This document shows, one piece after another, positions 21,796 through 30,271 of a DNA stretch of 64,000 nt; within the stretch, counting starts at the first letter, position 1; every line of letters begins with the position of its first letter. The stretch comes from Naumovozyma dairenensis CBS 421. Taxonomy: Eukaryota > Ascomycota > Saccharomycetes > Saccharomycetales > Saccharomycetaceae. The DNA lies in contig NC_016479.1 of NCBI RefSeq assembly GCF_000227115.2, positions 990,686 through 1,054,685 on the forward strand. The letters run 5' to 3'. Position numbers and translations under genes: made by a program. The notes below the pieces were generated by a model that saw only the letters and a list, made by a program, of their open reading frames with translations, was not told the DNA's origin and made no database searches.

Positions 21796-23090
21796 CTATT
21801 TTTTTGTAGATCCTCGCATAAACTCTAATCCCTTAATAATTTATATAATCTTAAAAGTTCCACATCACTTTAAGTAGGAAATGTGACAAACTCCAATATA
21901 TGCAGCGAGAAGACTGGCATCGAGATGTATTGCAAGGCAATCACTGAAGTATCAGCACTTGCAGTACATAAAGCTTACCCGATGAACATGTCTACCAAAG
22001 GTTATGTAATTTGCGCTGACCGAGCATATATTTTTTTACATAGATGGAATCCACCATGGACCTCTCGATTAGCTATACGTTCGTTAAATACTGCCGTATT
22101 ACTACTACTACGTAGGAAGAGATTTTTCCACCTAAGAAATTAACTAGTTATGTACGTTGTGTAAAGCGTAATTCTTCGATTTTTTTGGGGAGATAAATGT
22201 GTCTGCAATGATTGATTTGGCTATGCGTAATTATATAATCCTAAAATCATACATACCTCATAATTTACAGGATAATAATGGCTACGTATGTATCGATGGG
22301 TACGCACAACGAGAGCTACTTTGAGGAAAAAAAACTAACTTTTCGAAAGTGGACTTAGTGTCATTTTGGTATAATTCTGGATTATCATCAATACGTGTTG
22401 TCATTTCGACATTAGTACACTGAATAAAAATAAATAATGGTATCTCATACTTACATTTCAATACATGAAGGTATTCTTACTCTTTTTCGTTTTTGCGTTA
22501 CAATATTTGATATAATGACAGTACTAAGCTAAAACATTTGACGGACTGTTGTAACATAAGCTCACTTTACCTTCTGTCATATGAAGTAACGCTAAAAACA
22601 GCCTTATTAAAGTTTTTAGTTCACTGTAGTGCGGACCAGATTCTATTTTTCTACATTGTTTCTTATTTCAAACGGTCCTTCAAAGGTTACTTATAAACTA
22701 CTTTGTTCATAGAGCTGATAAGAAGATCTTACAAACAAAACAGGATAGGGGACATTTTACCTGATAACATGTCTGAAAAGCTAAATAATGACGTCCTACC
22801 ACATCTGAGATACTATGAACGTTTCGGTAGCAGGCCATAAACTGTAAAATTAAAAATTACTCTAGTGAGCTTATGGTCCACTAAAGACTTTTACCCATAG
22901 GACTCTTAAAGTGCTTTGAGTTATCTAGCAATAAAGTGAAAATCATTCGATTTCTTAGTATACCTAATCTTATCAGTATTAATTCTTTCAAAGTAAACTA
23001 AACGTAACAGAGATGAACAAGACTTTAATTTTTAGCCGCCGAAGGTCTTAAGCGAACTTCTGGGTAACAAAACTATCGGTTTCCAGCATA
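21796..23090. other. Gene-poor spacer
   Basis: About 1.3 kb with no recognisable gene. The 86-codon frame at 21883-22143 has no homology I recognise. This region separates the hAT-like element from the foldback element upstream of LSM6. Confidence 0.45.
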
Positions 23091-23092
23091 TA

Positions 23093-23230
23093 CCCGGGTG
23101 TGACATGAAGTAGACAATTTTTTGGTCCATCCAGAACCAATGTTGAATTTCAAATTTTTCAAAATTTTTCTCGCTGATGCAACATTGGTTTTGTATGGGC
23201 CAAAAAGTGGACCCTCATGTCACACGCGGG
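23093..23230. mobile_element. Foldback MITE-like element flanked by TA
   Basis: A 138-base near-palindrome. The left arm begins CCCGGGTGTGACATGAAGTA and the reverse-complemented right arm begins CCCGCGTGTGACATGAGGGT. The arms stay similar for about 55 bases (both include AACCAATGTTG), leaving a short loop rich in A and T. TA lies immediately outside each end (23091-23092 and 23231-23232), the target duplication of Tc1/mariner-type elements. No coding capacity. It sits about 160 bases upstream of LSM6, so it is within that promoter region. Confidence 0.7.
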
Positions 23231-23389
23231 TACGTTAACTAAGGAACACAATTCTTTCAATTTTATAGATAGTAGAACTTCATCAAAGTTAATTGAAACA
23301 TCGACAGTCAAGCTGATTTCTTTGACATTCAAGGTAAAATCCAAAACAGAGCAATAGAATCGTATAACAAAAATAAGAAGGTTAAAATA

Positions 23390-23641
23390 ATGTCAACAAA
23401 GACCGAGACTACAAGTGTATCTACCCAATTTCTATCAAATATTATCGGAAAACCTGTAAATGTCAAACTTTACTCAGGAATGCTTTATAACGGGAGATTA
23501 GAGTCCATAGATGGGTTTATGAATGTTGCTCTATCGAATACTACAGAACATTACGAAAACTCTTCGAATGGTCTCCTAAAGTCATACAATAGTGACGTGT
23601 TTCTAAGAGGAACTCAGGTTATGTATATTAGTGAGGTATAG
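23390..23641 (+). CDS. LSM6: Sm-like protein Lsm6
   Basis: An 83-residue subunit of the Lsm1-7 ring (cytoplasmic mRNA decapping) and the Lsm2-8 ring (nuclear, U6 snRNA). S. cerevisiae Lsm6 has 86 residues. The Sm1 motif is IGKPVNVKLYSGMLYNGRLESIDGFMN, with the conserved Gly, Asp-Gly and Asn, and Sm2 ends VFLRGTQVMYIS, containing the RG pair that contacts RNA. The position next to ATP17 on the opposite strand matches YDR378C/YDR377W. The first ATG is used. Confidence 0.95.
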   Translation: MSTKTETTSVSTQFLSNIIGKPVNVKLYSGMLYNGRLESIDGFMNVALSNTTEHYENSSNGLLKSYNSDVFLRGTQVMYISEV

Positions 23642-23838
23642 AATTGTCAGACTAAATAATGAATAACATCAGTAACTCCATAAAGTAAAAAACAAATTTA
23701 ATGATTCTATTATAAAAAATCTTTTGTTATTTTTTAATGAATATATATATATAGATAAATGACCGTCGTAACCTAGTATATGCGGTGGAAGTGCTGTAAA
23801 GTCCGGCCTGTTTCCGCTTTTTGAATGGGAATTATTTC

Positions 23839-24159
23839 TCAATGCTCAGCTCCTTCTCCATTTTTATGATGCCTTAAATGGAAATAATATTCCATCGAAT
23901 AACCTAAAGTAACTATGGCTAGGACTAAATGGATAATTGGTTTTCCACTGGCATTTTCACCGTCAAAATATCTTGCTTTATATCTACCGATTGGGCTTAA
24001 TTTTGATAAATCTTTTGTTTTTGCTGCTGGACCCTTTGGTAATAGTTTATAAAAATCGACGACATTCGTAATCCTTTTGGCATTAGGAGCGGCGGTCAAA
24101 TGCTTTACAGAGACAACCTTTGGGGGTATTAGTGTAGATAGCGCACGATGAAAGGTCAT
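23839..24159 (-). CDS. ATP17: ATP synthase subunit f
   Basis: A small subunit of the mitochondrial F1Fo ATP synthase membrane sector. The 106-residue precursor (101 in S. cerevisiae) has a basic presequence-like N-terminus (MTFHRALSTLIPPKVVSVKH), the conserved core FYKLLPKGPAAKTKDLSKLS and YKARYFDGENASGKP, and one membrane segment (about residues 76-94, IIHLVLAIVTLGYSMEYYF) followed by a His-rich tail. Position and strand agree with YDR377W. Confidence 0.95.
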   Translation of the reverse strand: MTFHRALSTLIPPKVVSVKHLTAAPNAKRITNVVDFYKLLPKGPAAKTKDLSKLSPIGRYKARYFDGENASGKPIIHLVLAIVTLGYSMEYYFHLRHHKNGEGAEH

Positions 24160-24642
24160 TCTCTAGAGTATATGATAGATAACTTGTTCGTATTATGTTT
24201 CCTGGTGCCAATTATAATGAATGGTCTCTGGAACCTTTAATATTCTACTTGATTAAATAATATTTTCTCTGTTGATAAGGATACTTTTTCCTTAAGAATA
24301 TTGTGCTCTTAAATTTTATGAAAGACGGCTTCTAAAGATTCTATTGGATAAAATATTACGGATACCCTCAACCGCGCGCTGGGTAGTATCGCCTAGCACC
24401 AGATATAAATAAAGCGCACGCCCTCTAAGTACTTGGAGTTGCTAATTGATTAGAGTTGTCTCTCTAAGTAGATACGATATTACTAGATTATTACGGTTAG
24501 TGAAATAAAAAAATGTTCCTCTATCAGAAATATAAACATTAAATTACCTACTGTGTTTTTAAGAAGTTTTTAATATCATCTAATGAAAGAAATTTTAATC
24601 TTGGCTTGTTTTTAGTGTGTCCTTGTTGTAGCTCACAGCTAT
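24160..24642. other. Spacer ATP17 promoter / ARH1 3' end
   Basis: About 480 bases containing the ATP17 promoter and the ARH1 3' end. No additional gene is seen. Confidence 0.45.
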
Positions 24643-26037
24643 TTATTTTTCCCAGTCTGCCCACGTTGTGTGTGGAGTCCCAGAAAGGTCAATATCAACT
24701 GTTCTCTTTCTTTCATAAATATAACGAGGTGGTTGTAACAAATCTTGGATCACGCGATCCGCTACTTCAAATGAATCTTGCATTGTTGACGCAATAACAC
24801 CTTGGCTCCCTTTCCTTATCCATCCTGACGCATATAGACCTGGAAACAAGTCTCCGTCATTATTCAATACACGGCCTTGCTCATTTGAAATATGCCCTTT
24901 TTCAAATGCAATGTCAAGCTCTGAAAATTCAGGCAATGGCACGCCGGCGTACCCAAGTGAAGTGATAAGTAAATCTAAATTGTAGGTCACTTCTTTCCCG
25001 TTGGGATCAACAATTAATCTATTATCTTCTGTCAGTAGGTTATGGGACAATGTTAAAGATTGTATTCGGTTAGTGTAATTATCTTTTTCTATCTTCAGCG
25101 GACTTTTCAAATAATCCAATTTCCATTGCCTATCTTCTTGGGTCCTGGGTGGAGGAACAGATTTTTTGAAGTTTTTTTTAGTTCTTTGATCAAATGGCTT
25201 TAAATACTCAGAACACATCTCAACTCTTCTTTTAAAAGCTCGGTCATGACTTCCTAAATCAAACATATTTTCTGAAAAATACTCACGGGAAATATTACCT
25301 CGAATTCCATACTTTTCCAATTGCCACATTTCACGCAATTCTTTATTCGTAAATTTAGAATGAAGGAAGTCTCTTCTTCCTATAATTTTGACATTGTGAA
25401 TTGGGGCTTTTCTGAGACAGTTCAAGGCAATTGTTGATACATCGGTATGTTTCCACAGTTCATCAATTCTATTACTTAAAAGAATACGTGCAATATCTAG
25501 TGCCACATTTCCATTCCCAATAATACCAACATTTCTGACACCTGACCAATTGAAGTTAGTGAATTCTGGGTCCATCGCAACTGAAGGATGTCCATTGTAC
25601 CAATTCACAAATTGCCTACTACTAAATACTCCTTTGGTTCCTTGTTCTCCAGGTATACCTAAATACCTATCACCGTTACACCCGTAACTTAAAATAACAG
25701 CATCTTGATTTTCCAACAGCTGTGCTAGTTTGATTTGTTTTCCAATCTCAATACCTCCTACAAATTCGAAATGATGTTTTTCACTATGAGAAGAAAACTT
25801 TCTTGCACAATCAGTAAATGTTTCCTCACAATTTTTAACTTCAGGATGGTCTGGTGCAACACCATATCTACTCAATCCAAATGGAACAGGTAATTTCTCC
25901 CATATGGTAACATCTAAGGGGACTGGTGATTTTGATAATAAGTGATAAGCGGTATAAAATCCTGCTGGTCCGGAACCAATTATTGAAACTTTTTTCCGTG
26001 GAACATGGGTTGATATATAGCGCCTCCAAACTGTCAT
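24643..26037 (-). CDS. ARH1: Mitochondrial NADPH-ferredoxin (adrenodoxin) reductase
   Basis: An FAD enzyme that passes electrons from NADPH to the ferredoxin Yah1 for iron-sulfur cluster, haem A and ubiquinone synthesis. The 464-residue product (493 in S. cerevisiae) starts MTVWRRYISTHVPRK, a short basic targeting sequence. The FAD dinucleotide motif is VSIIGSGPAGFYTAYHLL (about residue 18) and the NADP motif is VGIIGNGNVALDIARILL (about residue 166). A conserved C-terminal GW is present in LYASGWIRKGSQGVIA. Gene order with ATP17 matches YDR376W/YDR377W. BCS1, the next gene in S. cerevisiae, is missing here. Confidence 0.95.
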   Translation of the reverse strand: MTVWRRYISTHVPRKKVSIIGSGPAGFYTAYHLLSKSPVPLDVTIWEKLPVPFGLSRYGVAPDHPEVKNCEETFTDCARKFSSHSEKHHFEFVGGIEIGKQIKLAQLLENQDAVILSYGCNGDRYLGIPGEQGTKGVFSSRQFVNWYNGHPSVAMDPEFTNFNWSGVRNVGIIGNGNVALDIARILLSNRIDELWKHTDVSTIALNCLRKAPIHNVKIIGRRDFLHSKFTNKELREMWQLEKYGIRGNISREYFSENMFDLGSHDRAFKRRVEMCSEYLKPFDQRTKKNFKKSVPPPRTQEDRQWKLDYLKSPLKIEKDNYTNRIQSLTLSHNLLTEDNRLIVDPNGKEVTYNLDLLITSLGYAGVPLPEFSELDIAFEKGHISNEQGRVLNNDGDLFPGLYASGWIRKGSQGVIASTMQDSFEVADRVIQDLLQPPRYIYERKRTVDIDLSGTPHTTWADWEK

Positions 26038-26455
26038 TTTCCCTTATTCTAATCGGTTGCCTTCTTGGCTTGAGAGTAATTTCATCGCTGTATATTAAAT
26101 TTTGTCGACCTTATAAAATGGTACTTTTCCAAAATTTGTCAGCGCTTAAACGATTTTCTATAGAAATACTATTGCGTTCTATAAAAAAAAGAACTGAATT
26201 ATACTCAAATATTTCAATTAATGTTACAGACTAATTCGTTTCCAGTTCATATTCCATGAAATTCTACGTAGATTATTTCAGAAGAGATAATATCACATAA
26301 AATAATATCCACTTACATTTCTCTTTGAGTTATTTTCTATTTCTTTCAATCAAGCCTCCAGATTGTCACTTGCTTCCCAATTCTTCCATTCCTCTCCCTC
26401 AAGGAATGAATATTCTATTCACTAAATAAGAGGATATACCCGTATTTCAAGGTTT
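26038..26455. other. Spacer upstream of ARH1
   Basis: About 420 bases containing the ARH1 promoter. S. cerevisiae has BCS1 in this interval; no BCS1 coding sequence is visible. The frame at 25926-26234 mostly overlaps ARH1 and shows no gene features. Confidence 0.5.
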
Positions 26456-26686
26456 TCACTTGTTCATAATTTCCTCCATAGCCCTTTCTAAATGGATTGG
26501 TAAGACTTCTGCTGAATGATTCAACCGGGCGATAGCTGCCGCTCGAAGGATAATTTTTTTCAATAATTCTTGATAAGTACATGCCAATAACAACTTAGAT
26601 TGACTGTCCGGTTCTATTAAATCACCTTGTTTACTTAGTTCTCTTATAAGGTATTCAGATAGACTTTCTTCTAGATTGGGGCTCAT
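26456..26686 (-). CDS. WIP1: Small histone-fold protein, probable CENP-W homologue Wip1
   Basis: A 76-residue helical protein with a histone-fold look: an N-terminal helix (LEESLSEYLIRELSKQG), a long central helix (QSKLLLACTYQELLKKIILR) and a C-terminal VLPIHLERAMEEI helix after a short loop. In S. cerevisiae the gene between ARH1/BCS1 and PHO92 on this strand is YDR374W-A (WIP1, 89 residues), the CENP-W-like partner of Cnn1 at kinetochores. Position and strand match, and the fold suits. Another small histone-fold protein such as Mhf2 (CENP-X) cannot be excluded from sequence alone. Confidence 0.6.
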   Translation of the reverse strand: MSPNLEESLSEYLIRELSKQGDLIEPDSQSKLLLACTYQELLKKIILRAAAIARLNHSAEVLPIHLERAMEEIMNK

Positions 26687-26915
26687 GGTACGATTTTAAA
26701 ATCTTTTCTTTCTTTCCACAACTAGTAGTCGTACTAAAAGAAGGTAGTCTCCAGTTCAGTACGTACACTTCATACAGCTCAAGTAACTCTGTTACCGGCC
26801 AAGATATATAATCGAAATCGTGAAGTGTTATATAAGTTGAGTTTTACTTCCATTTCACTGTATGCTTTTTGAGCTTAACGTTATGTGCAAGATCAAAACG
26901 ATAATTATAGAGAGA

Positions 26916-26928
26916 CACGAAAACGCGT
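26916..26928. promoter_or_regulatory. Adjacent SCB and MCB cell-cycle boxes
   Basis: CACGAAA followed directly by ACGCGT. These are the core words bound by the G1/S factors SBF and MBF. They lie 230 bases upstream of the probable WIP1 start and about 600 bases upstream of PHO92. G1/S control would suit a kinetochore gene. Inferred from motif only. Confidence 0.45.
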
Positions 26929-27008
26929 AAACTTCCGGCCGTCCTCATAGTCCATTTCTTAAAGAAGAACAAAAAATAGAACTTGAAGGCTAGCTATCAT
27001 TACTTAGA

Positions 27009-27076
27009 CACATACATACATACATACATACATACATACATACATACATACATACATACATACATACATACATACA
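27009..27076. repeat. CATA tetranucleotide microsatellite
   Basis: About 17 uninterrupted copies of a four-base unit (CATA/ACAT). A short AT run follows at about 27104-27117. It is likely length-variable between strains. Confidence 0.95.
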
Positions 27077-27530
27077 ATTGAACAAATAATGTCACTACGT
27101 TCTATATATATATATATCTCCCACCTTCAGTAACTCTTCCGGGCTGCCTTGGCTCATCAATTTTAAAAATTGAAGCACCTTTTGTGTCTCTTTACGTCGA
27201 TATCCGCGATTCCGAACAAGAAAAACAACACTCTATAACTTTACGTACAACGTTTACGTAATTCTCAAAGTCTTCAAGAGCTCTGGGTGTTGACTGTTGT
27301 AAGCAATGGGGTTGACAACCAAAAGAGGAAATTCAAGGGTGGGCGGCTAATTTTCAAATATTGGGGAAAAACCTGACTGTTTTTTAATGATGCTTTGTGA
27401 AAGTATATAAAAAATTTGTATTTCACAGTCTTCTTCTTTATAACATTGAACTAGGTCCCCAACTAGAGAAGAAGACCTGCTTTATTCGTGCTTACCAATA
27501 CGATAGTGAAAGTAAGAAGAATACATTAAA

Positions 27531-28532
27531 ATGTTTATCAACCAGTGTGATATGAACGCAGACTCAAAATATTTGAATAGGACTTTAGAGGACTCCTTTA
27601 AAGAATTGGAACAAGCTTTTGGTTGCCCTAAGACTCAAGTCCAAACAAATGGAACGAACGTTTTTGATCATTCAACTATTATGAATGACTTCTTTCCAAA
27701 AGCTTATGGAGCTGAGTTTAGTTACCATTCTTCTCCAACTTCTTCAAAGTCAATTTCAAATGATTCTTCTCAAATTTTCAGTAACCATTTCACACAACTT
27801 GAAGATAATGATACCACCGATATTACTTGTCATAGTAATTCCATGTTTGATTACCCGCAAGGATATTCAAACCCAAAGGGTGATTTGAGTCACTTCAACT
27901 ATACATATGATATGAATCATTACAAGAAGAGTGGGAATAGTATAGAAACTCATGAGCTACAAAAGCCAAGATATTTTAAGACTGATGATATCTTTACTTA
28001 TTCACCTAATCATCTCACTAAACCTAATTGTTCCACAATTATTCCTACTTGGATTAACATACCAGATGGGTCCAGATTTTTTGTTATCAAGTCTATAAAT
28101 TTGGAACATATTAAAAAATCATTTTATAATGGAATATGGTCATCTACACATTTCGGTAACAAGAGGTTATCACAAGCCTTCAAACAATTAAATCAAAATG
28201 AGAAGATATTTCTTTTCTTTTCTGCGAATGGCTCTGGTAAATTTTGTGGTGTGGCTGAAATGATTTCAAATATTCTTTCTGATGTAGATACGAAAGATGT
28301 ATGGGAAAATAATGAAAAATATGGGAAAGCCTTTAAAGTAAAATGGACAATAGTTCGTGATATTCATAATAAAAATTTGAAAAGGTTTTTAAACCCATTA
28401 AATGAAATGAAACCTGTTACTAATTCAAGAGATACTCAAGAGATACCATTTCCCATTGGCCATTCCATGATGAAATTATTTAAGTCAGACCAGCTTGAGG
28501 ATTCTTCCTTTTTAGATGAGGGTTATACGTAG
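27531..28532 (+). CDS. PHO92: YTH-domain m6A reader
   Basis: A 333-residue protein (306 in S. cerevisiae Pho92/Mrb1, YDR374C) that binds N6-methyladenosine in mRNA and influences mRNA decay and meiosis. The first 160 residues are low-complexity, rich in Ser, Asn, Thr and His. The YTH domain occupies roughly residues 165-310: SRFFVIKSINLEHIKKSF, the cage Trp in NGIWSSTHFGNKRL, and FFSANGSGKFCGVAEM. The second part has KVKWTIVRDI. The start is the first ATG; a second ATG lies at codon 7. It is the last gene of the YDR block before synteny changes. Confidence 0.92.
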   Translation: MFINQCDMNADSKYLNRTLEDSFKELEQAFGCPKTQVQTNGTNVFDHSTIMNDFFPKAYGAEFSYHSSPTSSKSISNDSSQIFSNHFTQLEDNDTTDITCHSNSMFDYPQGYSNPKGDLSHFNYTYDMNHYKKSGNSIETHELQKPRYFKTDDIFTYSPNHLTKPNCSTIIPTWINIPDGSRFFVIKSINLEHIKKSFYNGIWSSTHFGNKRLSQAFKQLNQNEKIFLFFSANGSGKFCGVAEMISNILSDVDTKDVWENNEKYGKAFKVKWTIVRDIHNKNLKRFLNPLNEMKPVTNSRDTQEIPFPIGHSMMKLFKSDQLEDSSFLDEGYT

Positions 28533-29000
28533 CCCATGGATCTTCTTTTATTTTTTTCTCTTCTGGATAACTTTTTTTATGATTGAAAACGTACAACTTT
28601 ACATAGCACTAGACATTTATTACTAATTTTCGTTGGCCTTTTTTCTCTTTTCATCTGCCAAATTTTATATAACTTTTGCCCTCAACTGTGTAAATAAAAG
28701 GATTTTTTTTCCGATACTCTCCTTCTCAATTACATAAAAAACCTTAATGTAAATATATATATGAGATATCATGTCAATTATACTCCAACGAAGTTATCTT
28801 GCATTGTATAAATTCTTGTTTTAGTGATATTTTTGATAGTTGGCCCAGATGGTAGCTCATTGATTAAATCCTTTGAAAACATGTTAACATTACGACGCCA
28901 TTCGAATTGCCGCCCAATTATAATATATCCTTATCCAGTATATTCCCGCCAAACGCGGAAGATGGTCTCATCAAAACCGGAGATCTAGTACATCCTTACT

Positions 29001-29148
29001 CAGGTGGGGCAGAAGTGTGGCCACTTTTGTAGCCACTTTCAGCTGTTTCAAAATCTGAACGTTCGTTGTTCTCCGGTGTTCTCTCCGTTCTCCGGGTTAC
29101 CCAGTTTCTCAAAGTGGCACAAAAGTGGCCACATTTCTGTCCCACCTG
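29001..29148. mobile_element. Foldback MITE-like element with CAGGTGGG ends
   Basis: A 148-base element. The left arm begins CAGGTGGGGCAGAAGTGTGG and the reverse-complemented right arm begins CAGGTGGGACAGAAATGTGG. About 38 bases pair with few mismatches (both continue CCACTTTTGT). Ends starting CAGG resemble hAT elements, but no 8-base duplication is apparent (TCCTTACT left, GATGCATA right), so the insertion may be old. Its right end shares GGGACAGA and the subterminal GGGTAACCCGGA with the 1.7-kb element at 60921-62657. Noncoding. Confidence 0.7.
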
Positions 29149-29239
29149 GATGCATATTCCCCTCACGTGAAAAATGTTTACTTTTTAAATTTTATCGAAA
29201 AGTAAACACCGCCCTTTTTGTTGTATTTTCTAACAATCA

Positions 29240-29652
29240 GATAAGCGGGCTTCATTCTCCACTGGGAAGAGAACAATTGGTAGATGGTGTGGATGTTTGG
29301 GTGTAAACCCCGCGGCTTTTGATATGTTTACACTTTTTAACCAATCACGATGAAGTCTCTTATCGGATGCCGTTCTTGCTTAGGTGAAGTAAGTAAGTTG
29401 GAAGCAATAGAGGGTTGCATCTCTCTTCCAAAGTGAATGGAATTTAAAAACCCTAAGAGGGTCTCCACGGCCCGTCTTCACTGGCTGTAAAAATGATGAT
29501 AGATAGGAGCAAGAGAGAATATATGTAGGAAAGGAGTAGGGTTGAATATTATCTGATGAGAAACAAAAATGAGCCTCATTCTGATATTAGTACTGAGAAA
29601 AATGTTAGCATCCCTGATCTTCAGGTAACGGGAGGGTAACCATTTTCTTATC
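29240..29652. promoter_or_regulatory. Three GATAAG motifs upstream of MEP3
   Basis: GATAAG at 29240-29245 and, as CTTATC, at 29359-29364 and 29647-29652. These are binding words for the nitrogen-regulated GATA factors Gln3 and Gat1, which control ammonium permease genes in S. cerevisiae. They lie 620 to 1030 bases upstream of the MEP3 start, rather far for yeast. Inferred from motif only. Confidence 0.35.
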
Positions 29653-30271
29653 TTTTCCTTTTTCTTTCGAGGGAAAAAAAAATACCAGATCTTTTACGTT
29701 TTTTATTTATCGAAGAGATTTGGTTTGTTAGAACAGGGGAACAATTTTAGATCGGAGAAATCAAGTGGCGGCGATTCAATTTTCATTATCTATCTGTGCG
29801 CACATACATCTGGGGTTGAGACAATCCGCAGACTTGAGTGACTGCCGTAGCTTTCAGTACACTACGTAGGATTGAAAAATTTCAAGAATAGAGAATAAGA
29901 ATATATATATATAATTGTGTAGAGAACTATATGACTAAGGATCTTTAAAGTGAATAGGACACAATTTTTGTTTAGCATTTCCACGCCAGTTTTCATACAT
30001 CATTTTTTTCCACGAAATATTATACCACGAGTATTTTATTTTTATTTCAAGAAATTCTGCACCGAATATTTTCTATAATCCATGAAACCTTAAGGAGAGA
30101 AAAGCATAATCTACAACGTTTTTTACTCATATTAACAATATTTATCCCACGAGAAGTTTGAAACTGATTCATAACAAACATAAACAAAAATACTATATTT
30201 GAACTTTAAACAAAAAAAAGCACTAAAGAAAAAGATTAACTATCTATACTATTAAAACAAGACAACGTTAA

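Larger units (their letters stand above)
26687..27530. other. Divergent WIP1/PHO92 spacer
   Basis: About 840 bases with the two promoters, the cell-cycle boxes and a long CATA microsatellite. No gene is seen. Confidence 0.5.
28533..30271. other. Breakpoint-containing spacer PHO92-MEP3
   Basis: A 1.7-kb region that joins two blocks found on different S. cerevisiae chromosomes (PHO92 on IV, MEP3 on XVI). It holds the foldback element at 29001-29148, three GATAAG words near MEP3, and no recognised gene. FRQ1, the next gene in S. cerevisiae, is absent. Confidence 0.6.

Noticed and set aside
21883..22143. An 86-codon frame between the two MITE-like elements.
   Set aside because: No conserved motif is seen and the flanking sequence looks like noncoding AT-rich DNA.
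29163..29169. TCACGTG followed by AT-rich DNA as a possible centromere CDEI.
   Set aside because: No long AT-rich CDEII with a TTCCGAA-type CDEIII follows. A plain Cbf1 or Pho4 site or chance is simpler.
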